Part shown: positions 52,317-60,256 of the stretch, in pieces
How the letters are laid out: the number at the start of each line of letters is the position of its first letter
Numbering within the stretch: the stretch's first letter is position 1
Source: an uncultured Gammaproteobacteria bacterium
GTDB taxonomy: Bacteria; Pseudomonadota; Gammaproteobacteria; Ga0077536
Assembly: GCA_938075585.1 (NCBI GenBank)
Contig: CALJHG010000006.1
Coordinates: forward strand, 1 to 60,256
Direction of reading: 5' to 3'
Length of the DNA: 60,256 nucleotides
Position numbers and translations under genes: made by a program
The notes under the pieces: generated by a model
Told to the model about the DNA's origin: nothing
What the model saw: only the letters and a program-made list of their open reading frames with translations
Databases searched by the model: none

Positions 52317-52532
52317 ATGCCAAACATCCGTGTGAGAGAAAATGAGCCGTTCGATATCGCGATGAGACGCTTTAAGCGCGCGTGCGAGAAAGAAGGTGTT
52401 CTCGCCGAAGTCCACAGAAGAGAGTTCTATGAAAAACCAACTCAGGTGAGAAAACGTAAAGCCGCCGCCGCAGTCAAGCGCTGGCAAAAAAAAGCATCCC
52501 GCCAAATAATTCACCGCAAACGTATGTACTAG
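52317..52532 (+). CDS. rpsU: 30S ribosomal protein S21
   Basis: A 71-residue S21: [48 protein letters not shown] and a basic C-terminus ending KRMY, identical in length to E. coli S21. It helps initiation on 30S subunits. It begins the rpsU-yqeY-dnaG-rpoD cluster and is divergent from tsaD. Confidence 0.98.
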   Translation: MPNIRVRENEPFDIAMRRFKRACEKEGVLAEVHRREFYEKPTQVRKRKAAAAVKRWQKKASRQIIHRKRMY

Positions 52533-52552
52533 CAGATCTTCTGCGTGTGAAA

Positions 52553-52576
52553 AAGTCCTCGAACGAGGTCGGACTT
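52553..52576 (+). promoter_or_regulatory. Stable hairpin between rpsU and the yqeY-like gene
   Basis: AAGTCC at 52553-52558 pairs with GGACTT at 52571-52576, with an alternative inner stem CCTCG/CGAGG (57-61/64-68). No T tract follows, and the structure ends nine bases before the next start codon. In E. coli a weak terminator lies after rpsU in the same operon; this hairpin may set the relative levels of S21 and the downstream genes. Confidence 0.35.
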
Positions 52577-52584
52577 AGTCAAAA

Positions 52585-53031
52585 GTGATAAAAGACAAAT
52601 TACTGGAAGATATAAAAACCGCGATGCGAGCCGGAGAAAAAAGTTCGTTAGCGGCACTTCGACTTGCCTCGGCCGCATTCAAACAATATGAGGTAGATAA
52701 TCGTACTGAAGTTTCTGATGAAACGGCAAATCAAATATTGACGAAAATGGTGAAACAACGACGGGAGTCTATCACGCAGTACGAGGCGGGAAATAGGCAG
52801 GATCTTGTTGATCAAGAGCAATTTGAGATCAACCTGCTAATGACATATCTGCCGAAGCAATTATCTACCGAAGAAATTAAGGTCCGAGTGATATCAGTGA
52901 TCAAAGATTGTGATGCATCGAGCATGCGCGATATGGGCAAAGTAATGGGCGCGCTTAATACCGAACTGCAGGGTAAAGCGGATATGAGTACAGTAAGTAG
53001 CTTAGTTAAGACCCTACTTTCTTCGAGCTAG
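52585..53031 (+). CDS. GatB/YqeY domain protein
   Basis: A 148-residue helical protein starting on GTG: IKDKLLEDIKTAMRAGEKSSLAALRL, IL-TKMVKQRRESITQYEAGNRQDLVDQE and LMTYLPKQLSTEEI are the YqeY signature, related to the tRNA-binding tail of GatB. The biochemical role is unproven. It occupies the usual place between rpsU and dnaG. Confidence 0.92.
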   Translation: MIKDKLLEDIKTAMRAGEKSSLAALRLASAAFKQYEVDNRTEVSDETANQILTKMVKQRRESITQYEAGNRQDLVDQEQFEINLLMTYLPKQLSTEEIKVRVISVIKDCDASSMRDMGKVMGALNTELQGKADMSTVSSLVKTLLSSS

Positions 53032-53075
53032 TAAGTTTGTCTTTCCGATTGTCACTATGCTGTCTACAATGAGCT

Positions 53076-54797
53076 ATGGCAGGACGTATACCCGAACAAT
53101 TTATTGATGATTTAGTCACCAGAATAGACATTGTAGAGTTGATAGAGAATTACCTACCTCTACGAAAGGCAGGCAAGGAATTTCAGGCACTATGCCCTTT
53201 TCACGGTGAAAAAACTCCGAGCTTTACAGTAAGCCGAGAAAAACAATTTTATCACTGCTTCGGCTGTGGCGTTCATGGAACCGCAATAGGGTTTTTGATG
53301 GCTTATCGAAATCTTGAATTCCTTGAAGCTGTCGAAGAACTTGCCGATCTAGCTGGCGTGCAGATCCCAAGAGATACAACTGATAAAAACTTAGTGGACT
53401 CCAAAGAAGTTTTTGAGGTCCTCGGAGAGGCTGAAACATTTTATAAATCGCAATTACGAACGGCCGCTTCCAAAGAGAAAGCTATAAACTATCTCAAAAA
53501 TAGAGGTATCTCGGGAGAGACTGCTAAAGTCTTTGGGATCGGCTATGCCCCAGAAGGTTGGCGGAATCTAATAGATAATCTTGCTAAAAACGGTATAACA
53601 GAAGAAAAACTCGCCAGGGGCGGCCTAGCTATTAAAAAGCAGACATCTGGCTACTATGATCGCTTTAGAGACCGAATCATATTCCCGATACAAGATAAAA
53701 GAGGGCGAGTTTTAGGCTTCGGTGGTCGGGTTCTAGATAAAAGCGAACCAAAGTATTTAAATTCTCCAGAAACTGAAGTGTTCCATAAAGGTACCGAGCT
53801 CTACGGACTAAAACAAGCAGTTGCCTCTGGTCAATTAGAAAGTCTCATAGTAGTGGAAGGCTATATGGACGTGATCTCTTTGTATCAATTTGGAATTAGG
53901 AATTCTGTGGCAACTTTGGGAACCGCTGTCACGGCCACACACTTAGACAAACTATTTCGGCATGTGTCAAAAGTAGTTTTCTGCTTTGATGGTGATAAGG
54001 CAGGGAAGCGGGCCGCGTGGAAAGGGCTAGAACTATCGCTTCCCAAAATACAAGGGAATCGACAAGTCGAATTTTGCTTTTTACCCGAAGGTCACGACCC
54101 CGACAGCGCGGTCAGAGAATTTGGAAGCGATCGCTTTTTCGCCGCGTCCAAAGTTTATAGCCTTATTGATTACCTCCTAGACTCTTTAAGGCAAAAATTG
54201 GACTTAAGCTCGGGTGAAGGAAAAGCCAATTTACTGGCGACTATCAAGCCCTTTATGGAAAAACTATCCGATACTACTCTGAAGGCTGTCGCGGCGCGTA
54301 AAATTTCAGACGCTACAAAATTCGACGAAAATTTAGTGCGACAGGAAATTGGGCTTATCCCGCGTGTCAATCAACGCAAATATATTAACGCAATTAAGAA
54401 CTATACCAGTCGTTCTCTTCAGGAACAGGCTATCGGTTTAATTCTAGCTTCACCTTCGTTAGCTAACCAAATATCTGAAGCAGAAATGGATTTCATCCGT
54501 GATAACTTATCCGACTGCAACATATTATTTGAAGTATGGGAAAAATGTACGAGTGAAGATCTGACCACAGGAAGTCTCATTGAACGATTTCGCGGTACCG
54601 CTACGGAGCAGATTCTATTAGAAATAGCTACCGTCAGTAACCATCTTGAAGAAGGACAATCAGCTGTAGAGCTAAAAGAAGTCTTTAAGAAACTGCATTC
54701 GAAAGGTGTCGAACAACAAATTTTATCAATTAAGAACCTGTCTTTAGCTGACCTTACAGAAGAGCAAAAGCAACTTCTGCGCGGCTATAAAAAATAA
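53076..54797 (+). CDS. dnaG: DNA primase DnaG
   Basis: A 573-residue primase. The CHC2 zinc motif uses Cys40, His43, Cys61 and Cys64 (CPFHGEKTPSFTVS...YHCFGCGVHG). The polymerase domain contains GFGGRVL, the TOPRIM glutamate in VVEGYMDV near residue 260 and FCFDGDKAGKRAA near 303. The C-terminal 150 or so residues are the DnaB-interacting helical domain. It primes both strands at the replication fork. It is 44 bases after the yqeY-like gene and 185 bases before the rpoD start. Confidence 0.97.
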   Translation: MAGRIPEQFIDDLVTRIDIVELIENYLPLRKAGKEFQALCPFHGEKTPSFTVSREKQFYHCFGCGVHGTAIGFLMAYRNLEFLEAVEELADLAGVQIPRDTTDKNLVDSKEVFEVLGEAETFYKSQLRTAASKEKAINYLKNRGISGETAKVFGIGYAPEGWRNLIDNLAKNGITEEKLARGGLAIKKQTSGYYDRFRDRIIFPIQDKRGRVLGFGGRVLDKSEPKYLNSPETEVFHKGTELYGLKQAVASGQLESLIVVEGYMDVISLYQFGIRNSVATLGTAVTATHLDKLFRHVSKVVFCFDGDKAGKRAAWKGLELSLPKIQGNRQVEFCFLPEGHDPDSAVREFGSDRFFAASKVYSLIDYLLDSLRQKLDLSSGEGKANLLATIKPFMEKLSDTTLKAVAARKISDATKFDENLVRQEIGLIPRVNQRKYINAIKNYTSRSLQEQAIGLILASPSLANQISEAEMDFIRDNLSDCNILFEVWEKCTSEDLTTGSLIERFRGTATEQILLEIATVSNHLEEGQSAVELKEVFKKLHSKGVEQQILSIKNLSLADLTEEQKQLLRGYKK

Positions 54798-54855
54798 AAC
54801 ACGAACAAATTTAGATCTTTAACTGTGGGGACTAGTCGCGCTCTAATTTGCGCGA

Positions 54856-54861
54856 TATAAT
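54856..54861 (+). promoter_or_regulatory. Possible -10 element upstream of rpoD
   Basis: An exact TATAAT 122 bases before the chosen rpoD start, within the 185-base dnaG-rpoD gap. It follows the imperfect palindrome CGCGCTCTAATTTGCGCG. No good -35 is seen at 16-18 bases. An rpoD-specific promoter in or after dnaG is known in E. coli, so a separate promoter here is reasonable. Confidence 0.35.
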
Positions 54862-54982
54862 AAAGGATCAGGTACAGTAGATTGTTAAGTGGTTAGTTTT
54901 GAACCTAAAATCTACGACAAGGCCTAACAGTAAGTCTTTCCTTAAACATATATTTTTTCATTTGAGAGACGCAAGAAAGCAT

Positions 54983-56806
54983 ATGGAATTACAAGAAAAA
55001 GCCAGTCCCCAGTCGCAATTAAAAACGCTTATAGCCAAAGGGAAGGAGCAGGGGTTCCTGACCTATCACGAGGTCAATGACCATTTACCTAGTGACATAG
55101 TTGATCCTGAGCAAATCGAAGACATAGTCAATATGATAAATGATATGGGTATTACTGTGCATGAAGTAGCACCCGACGCAGATGAGCTACTACTAAATGG
55201 CGGTACTACAGTAGACGAGGAAGCAGCAGAAGAAGCGGCTGCGGCGCTCGCATCAGTCGATAATGAATTCGGCCGAACAACTGATCCGGTGCGGATGTAC
55301 ATGCGAGAAATGGGCACAGTCGATCTACTCACCAGAGAAGGTGAAATAAAAATTGCCAAACGTATTGAAAATGGTCTAAAGCAGGCGCTATTTGCGCTGG
55401 CTGATTTTCCGGAGGTGAACGAAGTCTTCCTCGGGTACTACGAACAATATAAAATTGAAGAATGCAAAATAACCGACATAATGTCTGGTTTCATGGACTA
55501 TGACGCGGAAATTCAATCTCTTAACAAGCCCACTGAGACCGGCGAAACAGAAGAGAAAAATGATGGCGATGATGATGATGATGAAGGTAAAGCAACGCTA
55601 GACTTAGAAGATGTTGCAAATCGATTTTCTGCTTACGCGAAGTTATGCAAAAAAGCCGTGAAATCATCGAAAAATAAGGGACGAGAGCATGCCACTAGTG
55701 TAGCGTTACGAGAAGAAATGCAAGAAAAATTCGTAGAATTTAAATTAAATCCAAAACTTTTCGAGGTCTTGGCAGAAATCGTGGCGGGCGTGATTAAAGA
55801 TGTTCGAAAGGCCAAACAATCAATTTTTGATATTTGTGTAAAGCAAGCCAAAATGTCCCGAAAGGATTTCCTGACTAGTTTTAAAGACAATGAAACTAAT
55901 CTTAAATGGGTGGATGGTGTTAGTAAGCAGAAAAAACCTTTCGCTCCTATTATAAAAAAGAATAAATCTATAATTATTGATTACCAAAAAATCTTGGCCG
56001 AGTTAGAGGAGGAAAACGCCCTAACTGTAGCAGAGATGGAAGCTTTAAATCGTCAGATGTCCACTGGAGAAGCTAAAGCCCGCCGCGCAAAAAAAGAAAT
56101 GGTAGAGGCTAATCTTAGATTAGTCATCTCAATTGCCAAAAAATATACTAATAGAGGCTTGCTGTTCTTAGACCTCATTCAAGAGGGTAATATCGGGTTA
56201 ATGAAAGCAGTAGATAAATTTGAATATCGCCGTGGCTATAAATTTTCGACCTACGCAACTTGGTGGATCCGGCAAGCAATCACTCGTTCAATTGCGGATC
56301 AGGCTCGTACTATTCGAATACCGGTCCATATGATAGAAACTATCAATAAACTGAATAGAATTTCGCGACAAATATTGCAGGAACAAGGTAGGGAGCCTAC
56401 CCCTGAAGAGTTAGCCGAGAGGATGGAGATGCCGGAAGACAAAGTGCGCAAAGTGCTTAAAATTGCTAAAGAACCGATATCGATGGAAACCCCAATCGGG
56501 GACGACGAAGACTCGCACTTAGGTGACTTCATTGAAGACCAAAATATGGATGCGCCGGTCGATTCCGCTACCTTTCAAGGATTATGCAGAAACACAAGAG
56601 AGGTCCTAGAGGGTCTTACTCCGCGAGAAGCTAAAGTTTTGAGAATGCGGTTTGGTATAGATATGAATACCGACCATACGCTAGAAGAGGTCGGGAAACA
56701 GTTCGATGTTACGAGAGAGCGGATTAGACAAATCGAGGCTAAAGCACTTCGTAAGCTGAGACACCCTTCCCGCTCGGAGAGACTTCGGACATTCTTAGAT
56801 CAGTAA
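54983..56806 (+). CDS. rpoD: RNA polymerase primary sigma factor RpoD (sigma-70)
   Basis: A 607-residue sigma-70 from the chosen ATG. Region 1.1 is [26 protein letters not shown]; region 1.2 [21 protein letters not shown]; a non-conserved acidic insert (DGDDDDDEG, from a short GAT repeat) follows; region 2 [57 protein letters not shown]-type core; region 4 [15 protein letters not shown] and the helix-turn-helix [24 protein letters not shown]. The frame opens at 54899, but homology starts at 54983. It is the last gene of the cluster; the tRNA follows by 20 bases. Confidence 0.97.
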   Translation: MELQEKASPQSQLKTLIAKGKEQGFLTYHEVNDHLPSDIVDPEQIEDIVNMINDMGITVHEVAPDADELLLNGGTTVDEEAAEEAAAALASVDNEFGRTTDPVRMYMREMGTVDLLTREGEIKIAKRIENGLKQALFALADFPEVNEVFLGYYEQYKIEECKITDIMSGFMDYDAEIQSLNKPTETGETEEKNDGDDDDDEGKATLDLEDVANRFSAYAKLCKKAVKSSKNKGREHATSVALREEMQEKFVEFKLNPKLFEVLAEIVAGVIKDVRKAKQSIFDICVKQAKMSRKDFLTSFKDNETNLKWVDGVSKQKKPFAPIIKKNKSIIIDYQKILAELEEENALTVAEMEALNRQMSTGEAKARRAKKEMVEANLRLVISIAKKYTNRGLLFLDLIQEGNIGLMKAVDKFEYRRGYKFSTYATWWIRQAITRSIADQARTIRIPVHMIETINKLNRISRQILQEQGREPTPEELAERMEMPEDKVRKVLKIAKEPISMETPIGDDEDSHLGDFIEDQNMDAPVDSATFQGLCRNTREVLEGLTPREAKVLRMRFGIDMNTDHTLEEVGKQFDVTRERIRQIEAKALRKLRHPSRSERLRTFLDQ

Positions 56807-56826
56807 GTTAAAAGATAATTTCATTA

Positions 56827-56903
<77 letters not shown>

Positions 56904-56992
56904 TCTTTCTTCCAATCAATAACTTAGAAGCTCTACCAACGGGTTTCGTCCACTGCGTTAGGCCGAAATGAGCCACATGCCCTCACTTCTGA

Positions 56993-57010
56993 CCTACATA
57001 TGGCCTACAT
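56993..57010. repeat. CCTACAT direct repeats before the integrase gene
   Basis: CCTACAT occurs at 56993-56999 and 57004-57010, eleven bases apart, in the 152-base gap between the tRNA and the integrase start. Same-face repeats in this position could be arm-type binding sites for the integrase or its excisionase, or an autoregulatory operator. This rests on position only. Confidence 0.3.
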
Positions 57011-57055
57011 TTTTTCACCACGTATCGCGTTACTTAATCTTATGAGGAACGCGAG

Positions 57056-58255
57056 ATGCACAAACTGATTACCAAGAAAGTTATAGAAACTATTCACCTT
57101 TCAGAGGGTAGAGAATTACTGCTGAGAGATACCGAACTAAAAGGATTCGGTATACGGATTAGTCCTTCAGGAAACAAGACCTTCTTTGCAGAAGGGAACT
57201 TCAATAGAAGTCGTCAAACTAAAAGACGTTCTTTGGGACGCTACCCTATTGTCCCTCTGGACACGGCGAGAGGAAAAGCTAGAGAACTCCTGTACCAGTG
57301 GTACATCGGTATGGATATAGAGAAACAGCATATGAAGACTGCTCAAGAGGCAGTAAATACCTTCACTCTGGAAGAGACTATTAATCGTTATTTTTCCTCT
57401 CGCTCGTTAAAGAGCGAAGCAGATTACAGACAGGTAACAAGGAGAGTATTCGGAGATTGGTTCGATAGACCTGTCAGGTCTCTAACCAGAGAAGATATCG
57501 AGAAACGATACTGTGACAGAGTATTTAAAAAGGGCTGTAAAGCACAGACGAATAAGGCGATGAGATATCTCAATGCCATTCTTAATTTCGCCTCAGCGGA
57601 GACGATAAACGGTACTCATCTCTTGCTTTCAAACCCTGTTCAAGTCCTCTCAGATAAGCGTTATGACCGCTCTGTGAAGCCTAAAAAAACCTTTATAGAA
57701 GCTTCTCAATTATCTGGTTGGGTAAACGCTGTTAACTCTTTGTGCACTCCTCTGGCAAGGGATTTATTGCTCCTTCAGATACAGACAGGATTAAGAGACA
57801 GTGAGGCTAAAGGACTCCTTTGGGAAGATGTAGACTTCGAAAATAGACTGTTCACCGTCAGGAATACGAAGAACGGTAGTGACCTTACTATCCCTATGTC
57901 AGAGCAGCTATATGGTCTATTGTCAGAGAGAAAGAATACTGCTACTTCGGATATCTATGTTTTTCCGAATAAGACCCAGATAGGTCCTGTGACTTCTATT
58001 CGGAAACAGAAAGATAAGGTAATAGGAGCGACAGGAATACAGTTTACTCATCACTGTTTAAGGAGAACCTTTGCATCTTTGCTTAACAAGGAATTAAGTA
58101 TCGACATACCCACGATATCTGTTCTTCTTAATCACACTCCTCAAGGAGTAACCCAGAAACATTATTTGACTTCATCACCGAAAGATTTTAGAACGGTCTA
58201 TCAACAGTTCAGTAGTATTGTTCTTAAAAACGAGGAAGTAGTCAGTGGTACTTGA
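57056..58255 (+). CDS. Tyrosine recombinase / integrase of a tRNA-integrated element
   Basis: A 399-residue integrase. Residues 20-80 match the arm-DNA-binding domain common to tRNA-targeting P4-like integrases (LRDTELKGFGIRISPSGNKTFF, RSLGRYPIVPLDTARGKARELL); 100-190 form the core-binding domain; the catalytic domain has Arg247 (TGLRDSE), Lys272, His333 and Arg336 (HHCLRRTF), His360 and the nucleophile Tyr370 (QKHY). Arginine is coded mostly by AGA/AGG, unlike many neighbours, suggesting foreign origin. Its position directly after a tRNA implies integration at that tRNA. The next gene starts 20 bases later. Confidence 0.93.
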   Translation: MHKLITKKVIETIHLSEGRELLLRDTELKGFGIRISPSGNKTFFAEGNFNRSRQTKRRSLGRYPIVPLDTARGKARELLYQWYIGMDIEKQHMKTAQEAVNTFTLEETINRYFSSRSLKSEADYRQVTRRVFGDWFDRPVRSLTREDIEKRYCDRVFKKGCKAQTNKAMRYLNAILNFASAETINGTHLLLSNPVQVLSDKRYDRSVKPKKTFIEASQLSGWVNAVNSLCTPLARDLLLLQIQTGLRDSEAKGLLWEDVDFENRLFTVRNTKNGSDLTIPMSEQLYGLLSERKNTATSDIYVFPNKTQIGPVTSIRKQKDKVIGATGIQFTHHCLRRTFASLLNKELSIDIPTISVLLNHTPQGVTQKHYLTSSPKDFRTVYQQFSSIVLKNEEVVSGT

Positions 58256-58275
58256 TAGGCTCATAGCAAGCGAAG

Positions 58276-59670
58276 ATGTCAAACGACTCACATAGACTAC
58301 AAGACACGTCGGTTCACTTTAGCTACCCCGAGCAATTTGATGATTTCTGCGCAGACCTATGGTCTGAATTTCTAAGCGAAGCGTTTCCTCCCGCAAAAGG
58401 AGTAGGCAGACGACCTCGGGTTTCTCGCGAGGAGCAAATGCGAGTTATTTGGATGAATCTATATTGGCAATGGCATGTTGACCCTGGGCGGATTACCAGC
58501 GTCCCCATGGATGTTCGAATATATGCCAAAGATAAACACTACCAACAACTAGGATTAACCAGAATTCTACCTGACATGATTAGACATCTTATTGATACGG
58601 GCGTGCTCACACTTGTTAAGAAAGGCTCTGAAATCTCAGGCAAAATGACTCGAGTTAAGCCATCCAAAAAGCTCAGGAATCGGTTTAAGCGTTTTGCCCC
58701 TGAAATTAAGCCTGTGCAATTAAAAGATGAGAATAAAAAGCCGATTAACTACGAAGAAACAGCGGATACCTTACGATGGGGAGGCATACTAAGGCGCTAT
58801 AACGCGCTATTAGAACGAACACACATTGATGTCGGGCACTTTACGAATACAGACCATAAAAAGTACGGCTTAAACTTATCACGACGCAAACACGTCTACA
58901 GACAATTCAATAATAGTAGCTTTTCACAATATGGGCGTATTCACGGCGCTTGGTGGCAACTCCTTCCTAGCCAGTGGAGAAAAGATATTCTTATTGATGA
59001 CTTTGAAACTGTCGAGGTAGATTTCACCGCGATGTCGACATATATCACTTACGGAATAGAAGGCGTAAAGCCCCCAATGAAAGACCCTTACAAGCTGAAA
59101 ACGCCGAACGAGTTTATAGATGGTCCCACTCAGAGAAAGTTTCTAAAAAAACTTATTAGCATCGCTTATAACACTGCGAGCGATGCCGATGCACTGTGGA
59201 CGTTTTGCGAAGAGTACAAGAAAGTGGTCACGCCTGAGTTTCTGGCATTTTTTAGAAACCACGGGGAAAGCCTCCTGGAAGCCTTCAGAGATGCACACCC
59301 AGCGATAAGTAAGTACTTATGTACTAATAAAAAACATGGCTTAACGACCATGTTTGAGGATTCACAGCTTGCTATGGCACTAATTGACCACTTTACTGAC
59401 CGCGAAGTACCAATACTGACAGTACACGACTCTTTTGTAGTCCCTGAATACGAAGCTGGGAACTTAATCACCAAAATGACGTCCCTTTTCTTCGAAAGAT
59501 TTGGATTCAAACCAGACCTTAAACAAGAAAACATCAGTATGGTTCAAGCCCAAAGACTCCTAAGAGACGACCCGTTAATCAACGCTAGTCCTCTAGACTA
59601 CTTTCGCACATCTGAACGAAGTGAAGATTACTACTCAAGAAGAGAAGAATTTATAAGTAATATAGCTTAG
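58276..59670 (+). CDS. Mobile-element protein with putative family-A polymerase-like palm
   Basis: A 464-residue protein I cannot name. Residues 50-140 look like a winged-helix initiator domain (RILPDMIRHLIDTGVLTLV, then GKMTRVKPSKKLRN). Residues 210-420 carry three ordered motifs reminiscent of family-A DNA polymerases and T7-type RNA polymerases: TVEVDFTAMS (Asp249, motif A), TQRKFLKKLISIAYNT (Arg287, Lys291, Tyr298, motif B) and LTVHDSFVVP (His384, Asp385, motif C; T7 RNA polymerase has HDSFG). GRIHGAWWQLLP precedes motif A. A third region, residues 345-375, fits the helix before motif C. It follows the integrase by 20 bases and is followed by a structured non-coding tail. Replication initiator, polymerase or both are possible. 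Confidence 0.6.
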   Translation: MSNDSHRLQDTSVHFSYPEQFDDFCADLWSEFLSEAFPPAKGVGRRPRVSREEQMRVIWMNLYWQWHVDPGRITSVPMDVRIYAKDKHYQQLGLTRILPDMIRHLIDTGVLTLVKKGSEISGKMTRVKPSKKLRNRFKRFAPEIKPVQLKDENKKPINYEETADTLRWGGILRRYNALLERTHIDVGHFTNTDHKKYGLNLSRRKHVYRQFNNSSFSQYGRIHGAWWQLLPSQWRKDILIDDFETVEVDFTAMSTYITYGIEGVKPPMKDPYKLKTPNEFIDGPTQRKFLKKLISIAYNTASDADALWTFCEEYKKVVTPEFLAFFRNHGESLLEAFRDAHPAISKYLCTNKKHGLTTMFEDSQLAMALIDHFTDREVPILTVHDSFVVPEYEAGNLITKMTSLFFERFGFKPDLKQENISMVQAQRLLRDDPLINASPLDYFRTSERSEDYYSRREEFISNIA

Positions 59671-59675
59671 CTATC

Positions 59676-59694
59676 GACGCGTTTAAGACGCGTC
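59676..59694 (+). terminator. Hairpin directly after the polymerase-like gene
   Basis: GACGCGT (59676-59682) and ACGCGTC (59688-59694) form a perfect 7-bp stem with loop TTAAG, six bases after the stop codon. The following CTACCTTTAATTATT is only mildly T-rich, so terminator strength is moderate. Confidence 0.55.
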
Positions 59695-59741
59695 TACCTT
59701 TAATTATTAAATCTCTAAATAACGCTCTTACTAAATACTTA

Positions 59742-59780
59742 ACCTTATTCTTCCATGTTTTACATGGAATATCTTAAGGT
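59742..59780. repeat. Two-part stem-loop A
   Basis: ACCTTA (59742-59747) pairs with TAAGGT (59775-59780) and, inside an internal loop, TTCCATG (59751-59757) pairs with CATGGAA (59763-59769) around a TTTTA loop: 13 base pairs in all. Confidence 0.7.
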
Positions 59781-59842
59781 GATTAATTGGCTATAGGTCA
59801 GAAATCATAGAATGCTTTCTTCCCTTTTAAACTCATAAAGAT

Positions 59843-59877
59843 TACTCCCTGTGCTGCACCATATCGCACAGGAAGTA
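59843..59877. repeat. Stem-loop B
   Basis: TACT-C-CCTGTGC (59843-59854) pairs with GCACAGG-A-AGTA (59866-59877): 11 base pairs with one C/A mismatch and an 11-base loop. Confidence 0.7.
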
Positions 59878-59913
59878 TCCTCAATTCCTAACGTGTTTTA
59901 TGTACTCATAAAA

Positions 59914-59945
59914 AGGTAGAAAGCTACCTTGTAGCTTTACTACCT
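59914..59945. repeat. Stem-loop C
   Basis: AGGTAGAAAGCTAC (59914-59927) pairs with GTAGCTTT-A-CTACCT (59931-59945): 14 base pairs with a single bulged A and a tight CTT loop. It is the strongest hairpin of the region and has no T tract after it. Confidence 0.75.
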
Positions 59946-60057
59946 CCACCCAATATAATCTCTTAATCTTTCAACTTCCCTTCCCTCCAATATACCCATT
60001 CATTTATTAATCTAGAGTCCACAGTCGCGACCCTTTATCATAAATATATCAGAGGAA

Positions 60058-60075
60058 AGTACCGCCTCAGGTACT
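60058..60075. repeat. Stem-loop D
   Basis: AGTACC (60058-60063) and GGTACT (60070-60075) form a perfect 6-bp stem with loop GCCTCA. Confidence 0.6.
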
Positions 60076-60256
60076 ACGTCTCTCTCAATTAGGGGTATCA
60101 GCAGCACCCTTCAGAGCGATTCTAAGCCCCTCTGTGAGGTTTTGACTATTCTTGAATAAACATCTGTAAATATTGTATTTAAATCTATTAGAGAGCCTTA
60201 CAGAGCGTTTAAAATGCATACAGTAACAAAGTCTAAGATGGTAGAATAAATACTAA

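Larger units (their letters stand above)
59671..60256. other. Gene-free, hairpin-rich region of the integrated element
   Basis: Within these 586 bases no protein-coding frame of any plausibility is seen on either strand. Instead at least five strong stem-loops are packed in about 450 bases: 59676-59694, 59742-59780, 59843-59877, 59914-59945 and 60058-60075, plus a longer-range TCTGTAA/TTACAGA pair at 60163-60204. A TATAAT at 59954-59959 could start a transcript toward the right edge. A structured RNA, a replication origin, or a transfer origin of the element would all fit. The right attachment site is not in the window. Confidence 0.5.

Noticed and set aside
55560-55590. GAT trinucleotide repeat in rpoD as a phase-variable tract
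   Set aside because: Only five units in an acidic, non-conserved spacer; changes would be in frame and such acidic stretches are normal in sigma-70.
59671-60256. Right attachment site (copy of the tRNA 3' end)
   Set aside because: Reading the whole tract shows no match longer than six bases to the tRNA 3' end, so the element must extend past the window.

Overview
The window is a piece of a gammaproteobacterial chromosome of low to moderate G+C. Three things point to this group: an atp operon of the classic order atpIBEFHAGDC, a GlnA/NtrB/NtrC nitrogen module with a sigma-54 promoter, and the rpsU-yqeY-dnaG-rpoD macromolecular synthesis cluster. Several neighbourhoods (M23 peptidase-anmK with erpA; thiD-thiE-hemL; mnmG-rsmG-parA-parB-atp; lptM-lysA; rhlB divergent from trxA-rho) recall Pseudomonas-like or marine oligotrophic gammaproteobacteria. 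The placement is by recollection; no database was searched.

Layout. 1-5.7 kb: end of a LytM/M23 peptidase gene, anmK, erpA and a bactofilin on the minus strand, then hemJ-thiD-thiE-hemL. 5.7-9.2 kb (minus): fabA, a nitrilase-family amidohydrolase, rraA, glmU. 9.3-20.7 kb (minus): the complete ATP synthase operon followed upstream by parB, parA, rsmG and mnmG. Transcription diverges at about 20.7 kb, at an A+T-rich gap with one consensus DnaA box. 20.9-25.6 kb (plus): a four-gene Gld-like ABC exporter cluster (ATPase, permease, GldG-like, DUF4340). 25.7-31.4 kb: glyQ-glyS, a PlsC-type acyltransferase, a sterol-desaturase-family membrane protein (minus) and hemB. 31.4-37.1 kb (minus): ntrC, ntrB, glnA, lysA and a 49-residue LptM-like lipoprotein. 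37.2-43.4 kb: a membrane-anchored RhlB-like helicase, trxA, rho, a HIT protein, a NUDIX hydrolase, hemH and a nitroreductase. 43.5-51.2 kb: an NDUFA9-like reductase, cca, an in-frame UppP-MsrA fusion, a MidA-like methyltransferase, a FolM-like reductase, a lipoprotein, folK, folB and plsY. 51.2-56.8 kb: tsaD, rpsU, yqeY-like, dnaG, rpoD. 56.8-60.3 kb: a tRNA with CAU anticodon, then the left end of an integrated element: a tyrosine recombinase, a 464-residue protein carrying what look like family-A polymerase/T7-RNA-polymerase motifs, and about 590 bases without a gene but rich in strong hairpins.

Most of the window is housekeeping. Heme synthesis (hemL, hemB, hemJ, hemH), envelope recycling and synthesis (anmK, glmU, uppP, plsC, plsY, fabA), folate (folB, folK, folM-like), nitrogen control and translation/replication are represented. 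The unusual items are the putative polymerase plus structured non-coding tail at the right edge, the UppP-MsrA fusion with a possible internal secreted start, two genes that appear to start on non-standard codons (folK on CTG, the folM-like gene on ATT), and the hydrophobic N-terminus of RhlB.
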